DNA of 64,000 nt, taken from contig DEDL01000008.1 in the NCBI GenBank assembly GCA_002349525.1, positions 91,247 through 155,246 of the forward strand. The letters run 5' to 3'. The notes beneath the pieces were generated by a model. That model ran no database searches and had not been told where the DNA came from. It saw nothing but the letters and a program-made list of their open reading frames with translations. The position numbers and the translations under genes were made by a program. This DNA is from Lachnoclostridium sp. UBA2905. Its GTDB lineage: Bacteria > Bacillota > Clostridia > Lachnospirales > Lachnospiraceae. This document shows, one piece after another, positions 34,391-43,237 of this stretch; position 1 is the first letter of the stretch, and every line of letters starts with the position of its first letter.

Positions 34391-34456
34391 TTATTTTTTC
34401 TTTACAGTCACCTTGATTTTCATGGTTTTTGTACCACTCTTTACTGTGATCACTTT
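34391..34456 (-). pseudogene. Remnant of the 3' end of a Big2-domain surface protein gene
   Basis: On the minus strand, 34456 to 34391 reads KVITVKSGTKTMKIKVTV followed by KKK and a TAA stop. This closely resembles the end of the Big2 domain in the deacetylase (KITVKAAKKTMKCKVTV, residues 89-105). A TGA lies immediately upstream in frame (34457-34459), and no ribosome-binding site or start precedes it, so the gene is gone except for this tail. It shows loss or recombination of a Big2 surface protein at this position. Confidence 0.6.
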
Positions 34457-34553
34457 TCAAAACGCCCATATACTTCTTTATAGAACATAATTAAATTTCA
34501 ACAGATTTTTATTATTTGAGTAAGAATAAATTTACTTTTTATTAATTTCAGGC

Positions 34554-34589
34554 AAAAAATAACCGCGCCAGTTTTAATAACCAGCGCGG
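34554..34589 (-). terminator. Intrinsic terminator after purA
   Basis: CCGCGC/GCGCGG arms at 34563-34589 with an AT-rich loop are followed on the minus strand by TTATTTTTTG. It lies beyond the hairpin element that directly follows purA. Confidence 0.75.
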
Positions 34590-34593
34590 AGCG

Positions 34594-34684
34594 TTTATCT
34601 CAATGTAAGACCATACTTCCCACTGAGGAGGATTTGTTATTACTCACCACTTGCAGGAGCGGAAGCCTTCTCGACTGAGATAAA
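34594..34684. repeat. Hairpin-family element, copy A
   Basis: This 91-nt element has ends TTTATCTCA...TGAGATAAA and contains the 29-nt core GATTTGTTATTACTCACC + ACTTGCAGGAG at 34631-34659. The core is identical to that of copy B at 45730-45758. Its right end lies 1 nt from the purA stop. The minus-strand RNA would keep G-U pairs where the plus strand has A-C mismatches, so the structured form is more likely made from the minus strand, as part of the purA 3' end. Confidence 0.8.
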
Positions 34685-34685
34685 A

Positions 34686-35963
34686 TTATCTGTATATAAT
34701 ATCCTCACGTTTAGGTCCGTTAGATACCATAGTAATGTTAACACCAAGCTCTTTTTCAATGAACTCAATATACTTACGGCAGTTTTCAGGAAGGTCTTCA
34801 TACTTTCTGATGCCTCTGATATCGCATTTCCATCCATCAAGTACCTCATAAACAGGTTTTGCTTTGGCAAGCTTAGCTGTTACAGGGAAGTCCTTAGTTA
34901 CTTCTCCATCTATTTCATATCCTACACATACAGGAATCTTCTCAAGATAACCAAGTACGTCAAGAACTGTAAGAGCAACATCTGTGGCTCCCTGCATACG
35001 GCATCCGTAACGGCTTGCTACTGCATCGAACCATCCCATACGTCTTGGACGTCCTGTTGTTGCACCAAACTCTCCGCCATCTCCACCGCGGTTTCTAAGT
35101 TCATCAGCTTCTTCTCCAAATATCTCGCTTATGAATTCTCCTGCTCCAACAGCACTTGAATAAGCCTTAACAACTGTTACGATTCTCTTAATCTCATAAG
35201 GTGGAATTCCTGCACCAATTGCTCCGTATGCAGCAAGTGTGCTTGAAGATGTTACCATTGGATAAATACCATGGTCTGGATCCTTAAGTGTTCCAAGCTG
35301 ACCCTCAAGAAGTACTCTCTTTCCTTCCTTAAGTGATTTCTGAAGGAATGTTGAAACGTCACATACATAAGGTGCAATCATGTCTCTGTACTCATGTAAT
35401 GTATTAAGAATCTCGTTCTCATCAATGGCAGGTTTCTTGTAAAGATGCTCTAATATAACATTCTTAACTGAAAGAACCTGTCTGATTTTAGCAAGAAGAT
35501 CTTCGTCATCTAAGAAAAGTTCTGAAACCTGGAAGCCAATCTTAGCATATTTATCTGAATAAAACGGAGCGATTCCTGACTTTGTTGAGCCAAATGATTT
35601 GCCTGCAAGTCTTTCTTCTTCGCACTGATCAAAAAGGATATGATATGGCATAACAATCTGAGCTCTGTCAGATACAAGAATCTTAGGCATTGGTACCCCT
35701 CTGTCTACAATACTCTTTATCTCTCTGATTAAATCAGGTATGTTAAGCGCAACACCATTACCAATTATACTAGTAGTATGGTTATAAAATACTCCTGATG
35801 GAAGAATATGAAGTGCAAATTTACCATAATTGTTAACTATAGTATGTCCTGCATTGCTTCCTCCCTGAAATCTGACAATAATATCAGACTCCTGTCCAAG
35901 CATGTCAGTAATCTTACCTTTTCCTTCATCTCCCCAGTTAGCTCCAACAACTGCTGTTACCAT
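34686..35963 (-). CDS. purA: Adenylosuccinate synthetase
   Basis: A 425-residue GTP-dependent enzyme converting IMP and Asp to adenylosuccinate. ANWGDEGKGKITD holds the GDEGKGK P-loop and catalytic Asp; GGSNAGHTIV holds the catalytic His. GVTTGRPRRMGWFDAV-like sequence (read here as GATTGRPRRMGWFDAV) is present. It follows purB by 136 nt on the same strand, so the branch from IMP to AMP is encoded together. AGGGATTAAC precedes the ATG. Confidence 0.96.
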   Translation of the reverse strand: MVTAVVGANWGDEGKGKITDMLGQESDIIVRFQGGSNAGHTIVNNYGKFALHILPSGVFYNHTTSIIGNGVALNIPDLIREIKSIVDRGVPMPKILVSDRAQIVMPYHILFDQCEEERLAGKSFGSTKSGIAPFYSDKYAKIGFQVSELFLDDEDLLAKIRQVLSVKNVILEHLYKKPAIDENEILNTLHEYRDMIAPYVCDVSTFLQKSLKEGKRVLLEGQLGTLKDPDHGIYPMVTSSSTLAAYGAIGAGIPPYEIKRIVTVVKAYSSAVGAGEFISEIFGEEADELRNRGGDGGEFGATTGRPRRMGWFDAVASRYGCRMQGATDVALTVLDVLGYLEKIPVCVGYEIDGEVTKDFPVTAKLAKAKPVYEVLDGWKCDIRGIRKYEDLPENCRKYIEFIEKELGVNITMVSNGPKREDIIYR

Positions 35964-36099
35964 GTTAATCCCTCCAAATCATTTTCATAATTACGTGAAA
36001 CACAGGGCAGGTTCTACAGACCCACCACAGTCTACGATTATACAACACAATGTATGTGTTTTTCAAGTATTTTTCATCTTTATATTTCAGATATTAATA

Positions 36100-37554
36100 T
36101 TATACATTAATCTCTGCTTCAATACCAAGTCTGTCCTTATTGGCATCAAGTACAGGTTTAACATACTCATCTATAAACTCAACAACCTGTGAAGGAGCAC
36201 GTCCAACATACTTTGATGGGTCCATTGCCTTCTCAAGTTCTGCAAGTGTAACATTAAACTTGTCATCTGCTGCAATAAGCTCAAGAAGATTATTGTCAAG
36301 ACCCTTCTGCTTAACGTTAGCGCCTGCTTCCATTGAAAGACGTCTTATCTCCTCATGAAGCTCCTGACGGTCTCCACCTGCCTTAACAGCATCCATCATA
36401 ATATTCTCTGTTGCCATAAATGGAAGCTCTGACATAAGTCTCTTTGTGATAACCTTATCATTCACAACAAGTCCTGTTGCAACATTCATACAAAGGTCAA
36501 GAACTCCGTCTGTTGCAAGGAATCCCTCTGCAATGCTAAGTCTCTTGTTGGCTGAGTCATCAAGTGTTCTCTCAAACCACTGTGTTGCAGAAGTAATTGC
36601 AGGGTTAAGGGCATCTATCATAACATATCTTGAAAGTGAAGCAATTCTCTCACTTCTCATTGGATTTCTCTTATAAGCCATAGCTGATGAACCAATCTGA
36701 TTCTTCTCAAATGGCTCTTCAACTTCCTTAAGATGCTGAAGAAGTCTGATATCATTAGACATCTTGTGGGCTGATGCAGCTATTCCGGCAAGTACATTCA
36801 TAACTCTTGTATCAACTTTTCTTGAATATGTCTGACCTGAAACAGGATAGCATCCTTCAAAGCCCATTTTCTTAGCAATAAGCTTATCAAGTGCCTTAAC
36901 CTTCTCTTCATCTCCACCAAAAAGCTCCATGAAACTTGCCTGTGTTCCGGTTGTTCCCTTTGAACCAAGAAGTCTCAGAGAATCTGATACATACTCAAGA
37001 TCAGCAAGGTCCATAAGGAACTCCTGAATCCAGAGTGTTGCACGCTTTCCAACTGTTGTTGGCTGTGCCGGCTGAAAATGTGTAAATGCCAGTGTAGGCA
37101 GATCCTTATATTTCATAGCAAACTTTGAAAGATCATCAATAACTGTAAGCAACTTACCTTTGATAATATCAAGTGCTTCCTTCATAATGATAATATCAGT
37201 ATTGTCACCAACATAACATGAAGTTGCTCCAAGATGTATTATTCCTTTTGCGTTAGGGCACTGGAGTCCATATGCATAAACATGTGACATAACATCATGA
37301 CGTACAAGCTTTTCTCTTGCCTTGGCATCTTCATAATTAATATCATCAACATGTGCCTTAAGCTCTTCAATCTGTTCCTTAGTTACTGCCGGTTTTCCAT
37401 CTTCTCCAAGGAGACCCAGCTCATTTTCTGCTTCTGCAAGGGCAATCCAAAGTCTTCTCCATGTACCAAACTTCATATCCGGTGAAAATACTCTCTGCAT
37501 CTCCTTACTTGCATAACGCTCTGAAAGCGGACTTGTATAGCTGTCTGTACTCAT
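36100..37554 (-). CDS. purB: Adenylosuccinate lyase
   Basis: A 484-residue fumarase/aspartase superfamily enzyme acting twice in purine synthesis: on SAICAR and on adenylosuccinate. The signature loop SSAMAYKRNPMRSE lies near residue 295, and TSCYVGDNTDI and TLAFTHFQPAQPTTVGKR carry the other active-site segments. It is the longer clostridial form of PurB. It lies between purF and purA with gaps of 121 and 136 nt, possibly one transcript. GGAGGAATAAT precedes the ATG. Confidence 0.95.
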   Translation of the reverse strand: MSTDSYTSPLSERYASKEMQRVFSPDMKFGTWRRLWIALAEAENELGLLGEDGKPAVTKEQIEELKAHVDDINYEDAKAREKLVRHDVMSHVYAYGLQCPNAKGIIHLGATSCYVGDNTDIIIMKEALDIIKGKLLTVIDDLSKFAMKYKDLPTLAFTHFQPAQPTTVGKRATLWIQEFLMDLADLEYVSDSLRLLGSKGTTGTQASFMELFGGDEEKVKALDKLIAKKMGFEGCYPVSGQTYSRKVDTRVMNVLAGIAASAHKMSNDIRLLQHLKEVEEPFEKNQIGSSAMAYKRNPMRSERIASLSRYVMIDALNPAITSATQWFERTLDDSANKRLSIAEGFLATDGVLDLCMNVATGLVVNDKVITKRLMSELPFMATENIMMDAVKAGGDRQELHEEIRRLSMEAGANVKQKGLDNNLLELIAADDKFNVTLAELEKAMDPSKYVGRAPSQVVEFIDEYVKPVLDANKDRLGIEAEINV

Positions 37555-37675
37555 TATTATTCCTCCAAAGTTTTATTATTCTTAGTTTTACGTCAAAAAA
37601 TCAACGCGCACCTCTATTATATCAGACCTTACTGTAAACTTCCAGTACTTCTGTCAGTCTTATACGGTCCGGCTG

Positions 37676-39121
37676 TTACTTATCAAATTCGCCTCTTATA
37701 TCCTCTTTTGGCGGCTCCACCGGATAATTGCCGGTAAAGCATGCGTCACAATATCCCCTGCATCCGCCAATCAGCTCATTTAACCTTTCACCGTCAAGAT
37801 AGCCAAGAGAATCTGCACCAATGCATTTGCATATTTCACTTACTGTGTGGTCATGGGCGATAAGCTGGTCACAGCTTGGCACATCTGTTCCAAAATAACA
37901 TGGGAACAAGAATGGTGGTGAACTGATTCTTACATGCACTTCTGTAGCTCCGGCATTCTTAAGCATTCTTACTATTCGCTCTGAAGTAGTTCCTCTTACT
38001 ATGGAATCATCTACCATTACGACTCTCTTGCCTTTTACAACTTCCTTAAGGGCATTAAGCTTTATCTTGACACTTGATTCTCTTGCCGACTGCTTAGGCT
38101 TGATAAATGTTCTGCCCACGTAAGAGTTTTTAACAAATGCCATTGCATATGGAATTCCTGATTCCAGGGAATAACCAATCGCCGCTGCATTACCTGAATC
38201 AGGCACAGGTGCAACTATATCAGCCTCAACCGGATGCATCTGGGCAAGTATTTTTCCTGCCATAATTCTTGAGTTGTATACACTAACTCCGTCTATATAG
38301 CTGTCCGGACGGGCAAAATAAATATATTCAAATATACATTTTTTATGGTTGTCATTACACATGGATGTGTCTGACTCAATTTTGTCTGATGTAATGGTAA
38401 CGACCTCTCCGGGAAGTACGTCTCTTACAAATTCAGCACCAACTGCGTCAAGGGCACATGTTTCTGAAGCAAACATATATGTGTTGTCTCTCTTACCTAT
38501 AACAAGTGGTCTGAAACCAAATGGATCTCTTGCTCCTATAAGCTTTCTTGGACTGCTTATAACAAGTGAATATGCTCCCTTTAATTCTTTCATGGCCTCT
38601 ATTACCGCATGTTCAGCATCCCTGGTAACAAGTCTTTTTCTTGCAATAAGATAGGCAATTACTTCCGTATCAATTGTAGTCTGGAATATTGCTCCTGTCA
38701 TTGCAAGCTCTTTTCTTATGTCAAGGGCATTAACAAGATTACCATTGTGGGCTAACATAAGTGTTCCCTTTACATAATTAAGAACAAGTGGCTGAACATT
38801 GTGTGAATTACTGGCTCCTGCAGTGGAATATCTGACATGACCAACTCCGATATTACCCTTAAGCTCTCCAAGATTCCTGGCATTGAACTGTTCATTTACA
38901 AGGCCCATTCCCTTTGAAACGCTTACATTGTTCATAGGACCACTGGTATCACTTACTGCAATACCACAGCTTTCCTGTCCACGATGCTGTAGTGCAAATA
39001 ATCCATAATATATCGTACCTGCAACATCTCCACCATCACGGTCATACACTCCAAACACTCCACATTCTTCGTGCATTTCTTCCAAATCGTCAAAAACTCC
39101 TTCACAAGCATTATCCTTCAT
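37676..39121 (-). CDS. purF: Amidophosphoribosyltransferase
   Basis: A 481-residue enzyme catalysing the first committed step of purine synthesis from PRPP and Gln. A 19-residue propeptide precedes the nucleophile Cys20 in EECGVFG. The PRPP loop is VVMVDDSIVRGTTS. Cys residues in KKCIFEYIYFARPD, FPCYFG and YCDACFTG match the Fe-S ligands of the Bacillus-type enzyme, so an oxygen-sensitive 4Fe-4S cluster is expected. A promoter lies at 39210-39237 with a small dyad at the start region. Confidence 0.95.
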   Translation of the reverse strand: MKDNACEGVFDDLEEMHEECGVFGVYDRDGGDVAGTIYYGLFALQHRGQESCGIAVSDTSGPMNNVSVSKGMGLVNEQFNARNLGELKGNIGVGHVRYSTAGASNSHNVQPLVLNYVKGTLMLAHNGNLVNALDIRKELAMTGAIFQTTIDTEVIAYLIARKRLVTRDAEHAVIEAMKELKGAYSLVISSPRKLIGARDPFGFRPLVIGKRDNTYMFASETCALDAVGAEFVRDVLPGEVVTITSDKIESDTSMCNDNHKKCIFEYIYFARPDSYIDGVSVYNSRIMAGKILAQMHPVEADIVAPVPDSGNAAAIGYSLESGIPYAMAFVKNSYVGRTFIKPKQSARESSVKIKLNALKEVVKGKRVVMVDDSIVRGTTSERIVRMLKNAGATEVHVRISSPPFLFPCYFGTDVPSCDQLIAHDHTVSEICKCIGADSLGYLDGERLNELIGGCRGYCDACFTGNYPVEPPKEDIRGEFDK

Positions 39122-39192
39122 GAAATTACCCTCCTATAGGTCCAAATGAGCCGTTTTGGGCTCACATTTTCATAAGTCATCCAGTATTTTAT

Positions 39193-39237
39193 AGGTATTA
39201 CACCTTTTTATAATATCAATGCAATTCAATATGTCAA
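39193..39237 (-). promoter_or_regulatory. purF promoter with adjacent dyad
   Basis: On the minus strand TTGACA (39232-39237) and TATTAT (39210-39215) have a 16-nt spacer. Immediately downstream AGGTGTAATACCT (39193-39205) is a near-palindrome at the expected transcription start. It may be an operator, though it does not match a PurR box I can name. A TGAGCC/GGCTCA leader hairpin lies at 39147-39164. No purine riboswitch was recognised. Confidence 0.6.
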
Positions 39238-39320
39238 TGTAATTTCTCTAAAAAATTTGTAACAATGACATGCCCACACACATATTTTAAGACTATAAGA
39301 TAATTATAGGAGGCAACAAA

Positions 39321-39545
39321 ATGAGTGATGTAGCAGCAACAAATTGTGGTGGAGGTTGTTCATGTGGAGGAGGCAGCAACAACAGCTGTCTTATCATAAT
39401 TCTTCTTCTCCTTTGCTGTGGAGGATGTGGCGGTTTTAACGGAGGATGCGGCGATGGCTGTGGTGGTTGTGGAAATGACTGCGGAGGCAGCAGTGCTCTC
39501 TGGATCATAATTCTTCTCTGCTGCTGTGGTGGATGCGGTTTCTAA
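39321..39545 (+). CDS. Small Gly/Cys-rich protein (chorion-class high-cysteine type)
   Basis: A 74-residue protein with 15 Cys and 22 Gly. Two hydrophobic blocks, LIIILLLLCCGGCGG (24-38) and WIIILLCCCGGCGF (61-74), are duplicates of each other and flank a CG-repeat. TAGGAGG lies upstream of the ATG. Lachnospiraceae carry similar proteins annotated, from my memory, as chorion class high-cysteine proteins; their function is unknown. The hydrophobic stretches are short for membrane helices. The Cys pattern could bind metal or form disulfides. It is divergent from purF, with a hairpin terminator at 39618. Confidence 0.82.
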   Translation: MSDVAATNCGGGCSCGGGSNNSCLIIILLLLCCGGCGGFNGGCGDGCGGCGNDCGGSSALWIIILLCCCGGCGF

Positions 39546-39617
39546 TTAAGCAGGAATTGCAGGAAACAGTACTCTTCAGTTTTATGGGCATGGTAATGAC
39601 AATTGCCTGCCCACATT

Positions 39618-39656
39618 AAAAAATGTCAGGCAGCTTTATTTAACTGCCTGACATTT
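39618..39656. terminator. Bidirectional terminator between two small genes
   Basis: AAATGTCAGGCAG (39621-39633) pairs perfectly with CTGCCTGACATTT (39644-39656). A T-run follows on the minus strand (39618-39623). It lies between the convergent Gly/Cys-rich gene and the 61-codon gene. Confidence 0.88.
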
Positions 39657-39671
39657 AGGTTTGTCAGTATC

Positions 39672-39857
39672 TTATATGTTTTTCTTCCTGCATTCATAAC
39701 AATCCAAATCAATTTCATAGATTGTCGTATCATCAATTACAAGCTTTGTAGACTTTGGTTCAGGCTTTTCACCCTGAACAGCTTTGCCTGTATCATCTTC
39801 CGGTCTCTGTCTGCCCGGTGCCAGGCCTTCCTTACCATATCCGCCATAAAATCTCAT
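39672..39857 (-). CDS. Small hydrophilic protein of unknown function
   Basis: A 61-residue frame with GAGGTAATGAT just before its ATG and a strong terminator 15 nt after its stop, both arguing that it is real. The N-terminus is Gly/aromatic (MRFYGGYGKEGLAPG), the middle is charged, and the C-terminus holds a CYEC pair (DLDCYECRKK) that could bind metal. No family is recognised. It lies convergent to the Gly/Cys-rich gene and 136 nt downstream of the aroC stop. Confidence 0.65.
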   Translation of the reverse strand: MRFYGGYGKEGLAPGRQRPEDDTGKAVQGEKPEPKSTKLVIDDTTIYEIDLDCYECRKKNI

Positions 39858-39993
39858 ATCATTACCTCATTCAAATAAGATTATTCTTATTACATTATAT
39901 GAGTATATGTCGATTTTTGTCACATATAATAAGCTGTTTTACTTATAATTCATTATCTTCATTATCACTTTTATGTGCATATGACAGATTACA

Positions 39994-41109
39994 TCATTTG
40001 TCATAAACCTTTTTAACATTATCAATATTAGCTGTCATATTCTTCAAAAGCAGGTCGGCTATTACAAGACCTGTCATGGCTTCAACTACAACGACTGCTC
40101 TTGGTACAATTACAGGATCGTGTCTGCCCTTAATGTTAATATCAATATTCTCGCCATCCTTATTAACTGTGTGCTGGGTTTTTGCGATTGAAGGAGTCGG
40201 TTTAAATGCCGCTCTGAATACAATGTCGCTTCCATCACTCATTCCACCAAGTACTCCACCGGAATGATTTGTTTCTTTGGTAATTTTACCATCATTTATC
40301 CTGAATGAGTCGTTATTCTCAGAACCACTCATGGCAGCCACCCTGAAGCCTTCGCCAAATTCCACGCCCTTAACAGCACCTATTGACATAATGGCCTTTG
40401 CAAGCTGGGCATCAAGCTTATCAAATACAGGATCACCAAGTCCGGCTGGAACACCGTTCACAACACATTCAACCATACCGCCTGCTGAATCCATATTTTC
40501 AGTCATACGACTTAAGTAGTCTACAGCATCCTTTGTCTTTGCTTCATCAGGCATATAAATTTCACTATTCATAATAGCCTGTCTCAATTTTAAAAGATCA
40601 GTTGAAAGAGGATTATCTATAGCCACTGGTCCAATCTGTCTGGTGTATGCTGTTATCTCAATGCCAAGCTCTTTAAGAAATGCAAGGGCAACAGCGCCTC
40701 CCGCAACTCTTCCTATGGTTTCACGTCCTGAAGATCTTCCGCCACCACGATAATCGCGGAACCCGTATTTGCAGTCAAATGTATAATCTGCATGTCCCGG
40801 TCTGTAGCATGACGCAATCTGTGAATAATCCTTGGAATGCTGGTCTTCATTGAAAACAAGCATGGAAATAGGTGTACCTGTTGTACGGCCTTCAAAAACA
40901 CCTGACATTATAGTAATCTTATCAGCCTCATTTCGCTTGGTTGCAAATCTGATTGCTCCCGGTCTGCGCCTGTTCATATACTCCTGTATAATGTCCTCAT
41001 TCAGCGTGATTCCGGCAGGACAGCCATCTACCACAACTCCAAGTCCCTTTCCGTGAGATTCCCCCCACGTTGTTATTCTGAATATGTCACCAAATGATGA
41101 GCCTGCCAT
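39994..41109 (-). CDS. aroC: Chorismate synthase
   Basis: A 371-residue FMN-dependent enzyme converting EPSP to chorismate. TTWGESHGKGLGVVVDGCPAG contains the N-terminal signature, RPGHADYTFDCKYGFRDYRGGGRSSGRET the central one, and ALGGMSDG-like sequence (GVLGGMSDGSDI) the third. It provides the precursor for aromatic amino acids; trpS is its upstream neighbour and a chorismate mutase gene lies 10 kb away. No other aro genes are in the window. Length is normal. Confidence 0.96.
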   Translation of the reverse strand: MAGSSFGDIFRITTWGESHGKGLGVVVDGCPAGITLNEDIIQEYMNRRRPGAIRFATKRNEADKITIMSGVFEGRTTGTPISMLVFNEDQHSKDYSQIASCYRPGHADYTFDCKYGFRDYRGGGRSSGRETIGRVAGGAVALAFLKELGIEITAYTRQIGPVAIDNPLSTDLLKLRQAIMNSEIYMPDEAKTKDAVDYLSRMTENMDSAGGMVECVVNGVPAGLGDPVFDKLDAQLAKAIMSIGAVKGVEFGEGFRVAAMSGSENNDSFRINDGKITKETNHSGGVLGGMSDGSDIVFRAAFKPTPSIAKTQHTVNKDGENIDINIKGRHDPVIVPRAVVVVEAMTGLVIADLLLKNMTANIDNVKKVYDK

Positions 41110-41138
41110 AATATCAGTATCCTCCCCGTCTAATATTC

Positions 41139-41240
41139 TTATCTGGTATTTCTATCTGGTATTTCTTACGGTTTCCTTACCTGGTACTTCGTACGGTTTC
41201 ATTATCCTGTATATCTGTCTGGTAGCTTATCTGATATTTT
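41139..41240. repeat. Tandem repeat duplicating the 3' end of trpS
   Basis: Words such as TATCTGGTATTTC and a CTGGTA-TTC-TACGGTTTC unit of about 25 nt fill the aroC-trpS spacer. The trpS end itself reads TTATCTGATATTTTC, with the stop codon at its left edge, so the repeat looks like copies of the gene's last codons. Confidence 0.7.
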
Positions 41241-42234
41241 CAGTAAGACCCACTTTTTTCTTGACCTTTCTAAGTGTTTTCTGTGAGAAATAATATGCCT
41301 TCTCATCATTCTGTTTTATCATCTTATCAAGGTATTCCTTATCTTTTATGAGTTCCTCAAATCTTGTCTGCATTGGTGTAAGCATAGCTGCTACAGCATC
41401 ACCAACTGCCATCTTGAAGTCGCCGTATCCTTTGCCGGCAAATTCCTTTTCGATTTCATCTGTTGTCTTGCCTGTTGTAGCACCATATATATCCATAAGG
41501 TTTGAAATTCCCGGTTTATTATCCCAGTCATATCTTACCTCTGCCTCTGAATCTGTAACGGCACGCTTAAATTTACGTCTGACTGTGTCAGCATCATCCA
41601 TTAGATATACACTGGCATTAGCATTCTCATCTGATTTTGACATTTTTCTTGTTGGGTCCTGAAGGCTCATAATCTTAGCCCCTGCCTTGCCCATATATGC
41701 TTCCGGAATTGTAAACACGTCACCATATATGCTGTTAAATCTCTGGGCAATGTCTCTTGTTATCTCAAGATGCTGCAGCTGATCCTTGCCTACAGGAACA
41801 ACATCTGCCTGATACAGCAGAATATCAGCTGCCATAAGTACAGGATATGTGTATAATCCTGCGTTTATATTGTCAGCATGCTTTGCTGCCTTATCCTTAA
41901 ACTGTGTCATTCTGTTAAGCTCTCCCATGTATGTGAAACAGCTTAATATCCATGAAAGCTCGGCATGGCTTGAAACGTGTGACTGGAAATATATACAGTT
42001 TTTCTCCGGATCAAGTCCTGCTGCCACATATAAAGCAAATAAGTCCCTTGCTCTTTTTCTAAATTCTGCCGGTTCCTGACGTACAGTAAGTGAATGAAGG
42101 TCCATTACTCCAAAGAAGCACTCATATTCTTCATTAAGGGTCATCCAGTTTTTAAGGGCTCCCATATAATTACCAAGTGTAAGTTTTCCTGTTGCCTGCA
42201 TACCGCTGTACAGTATTTTCTTTTCGTCTGCCAT
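41227..42234 (-). CDS. trpS: Tryptophanyl-tRNA synthetase
   Basis: A 335-residue class I synthetase charging tRNA-Trp. The HIGH-equivalent is TGKLTLGNYMGAL and the KMSKS loop is RKMSKSDENA near residue 195; PVLMAADILLYQADVVPVGKDQ lies between. No T-box precedes it. It stands directly upstream of aroC with a repeat-filled spacer. The start ATG has AAGGAGAGTAAC upstream. Confidence 0.96.
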   Translation of the reverse strand: MADEKKILYSGMQATGKLTLGNYMGALKNWMTLNEEYECFFGVMDLHSLTVRQEPAEFRKRARDLFALYVAAGLDPEKNCIYFQSHVSSHAELSWILSCFTYMGELNRMTQFKDKAAKHADNINAGLYTYPVLMAADILLYQADVVPVGKDQLQHLEITRDIAQRFNSIYGDVFTIPEAYMGKAGAKIMSLQDPTRKMSKSDENANASVYLMDDADTVRRKFKRAVTDSEAEVRYDWDNKPGISNLMDIYGATTGKTTDEIEKEFAGKGYGDFKMAVGDAVAAMLTPMQTRFEELIKDKEYLDKMIKQNDEKAYYFSQKTLRKVKKKVGLTENIR

Positions 42235-42320
42235 AAATGTTACTCTCCTTTTGTTTATCTCTCATATTTAAGTAATTGCCAAATGCAAATTATATATAAA
42301 TTACAAAATATCCAAAGCCG

Positions 42321-42749
42321 CTAATTATTGTCTTTTTTCATGCTGGCAAAGGTTTTTGCAAACATTTCTGCCTGTTGTTTTTCTTCAGGACTCATATTAC
42401 TCGTAAGTATATTCATCATGCACTCAGACTCTGCCCTGTCAAATGTAAGGCCATCGTTGTTCATCCGTCTGACCGCCATCATAATTGCCGGTGCACAATC
42501 CTTAAGCTTTCTGCCATTTGTATTTTTTACAAGCTCTTCGATAATCTGTCTTTTCTTCGGATGCATATTTTTGTATACATCTGAATTCTCATAACTGTTA
42601 CATTTACCGGCACCACTATTGTGCTTACTGGCACTATCGCCTGTATTGCTGCCAGCATGACTGCCATTATTGTAATTACCGGTATTATGACTACCATCAT
42701 TATAATTACTGTTATTGTTATGATTACCAAAAATATTCTGTCTGAACAT
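42321..42749 (-). CDS. Uncharacterised protein with Asn/Gly/Ser/His-rich N-terminus
   Basis: A 142-residue product. Residues about 8-55 are low-complexity with repeated NNGSHN/GNYNNGSHAG units, and residues 60-142 are helical. The end MSPEEKQQAEMFAKTFASM resembles the end of its neighbour (LSPEQRNMFEQMSS), so the two may be distant paralogs. GGAGGGCGTAT precedes the ATG. It follows the 132-residue gene by 12 nt in one operon. I recognise no family; a small protein-interaction or spore-associated role would be speculation. Confidence 0.75.
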   Translation of the reverse strand: MFRQNIFGNHNNNSNYNDGSHNTGNYNNGSHAGSNTGDSASKHNSGAGKCNSYENSDVYKNMHPKKRQIIEELVKNTNGRKLKDCAPAIMMAVRRMNNDGLTFDRAESECMMNILTSNMSPEEKQQAEMFAKTFASMKKDNN

Positions 42750-42761
42750 ATACGCCCTCCA

Positions 42762-43160
42762 TTAATTACCACCAACAGACGACATCTGTTCAAACATGTT
42801 ACGTTGTTCAGGGGACAGCTGTGACATAAGAAATTCCATCATTCCACCGGCTTCACTACCCTGGACCGTGCCCTTATAATTGCGATAACACTGATATATC
42901 TTCTGGGCCCTTACAAAATTAAGCACCATGTCAAGCATATCACGCTCCCTTGGATTGCAAAATTCCCTTATCTGCTCCATCATGCCCTCCACATCACCTA
43001 CGTGATCCAATCCGCAGGCATTAACTTCTGATACCGAATCATCACTACGTATGTAATCTGACAATTCAGCTGTCTGGATATACACCTGCAGGGGCTTTCT
43101 AAGTGTGGGATTCGTATATGGCATGGCTGCCCTTAACATATCAAGTTGTCTCTTATTCAT
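42762..43160 (-). CDS. Uncharacterised helical protein
   Basis: The ATG at 43160 is preferred because TGGTGAG lies just upstream; the earlier frame start is weaker. The 132-residue protein is helical, with no signal peptide or membrane segment (MNKRQLDMLRAAMPYTNPTL, then an amphipathic middle, then SQLSPEQRNMFEQMSS). It forms a tight pair with the next gene. No known domain is recognised. The pair lies between luxS and trpS. Confidence 0.72.
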   Translation of the reverse strand: MNKRQLDMLRAAMPYTNPTLRKPLQVYIQTAELSDYIRSDDSVSEVNACGLDHVGDVEGMMEQIREFCNPRERDMLDMVLNFVRAQKIYQCYRNYKGTVQGSEAGGMMEFLMSQLSPEQRNMFEQMSSVGGN

Positions 43161-43237
43161 ATTTCTCACCATCTAATAATAATATTTCATAACATTTTAT
43201 GCAAGAGATGGTTTTTGTATACTTGAATCTGTTCAGC

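Noticed and set aside
39120..39240. Purine riboswitch upstream of purF
   Set aside because: The conserved purine-aptamer core was not found; only a promoter, a small dyad and a short hairpin are visible.
39293..39508. Pro-rich minus-strand frame opposite the Gly/Cys-rich gene
   Set aside because: It is the complementary frame of the Gly/Cys-rich gene, whose own start has a good ribosome-binding site.
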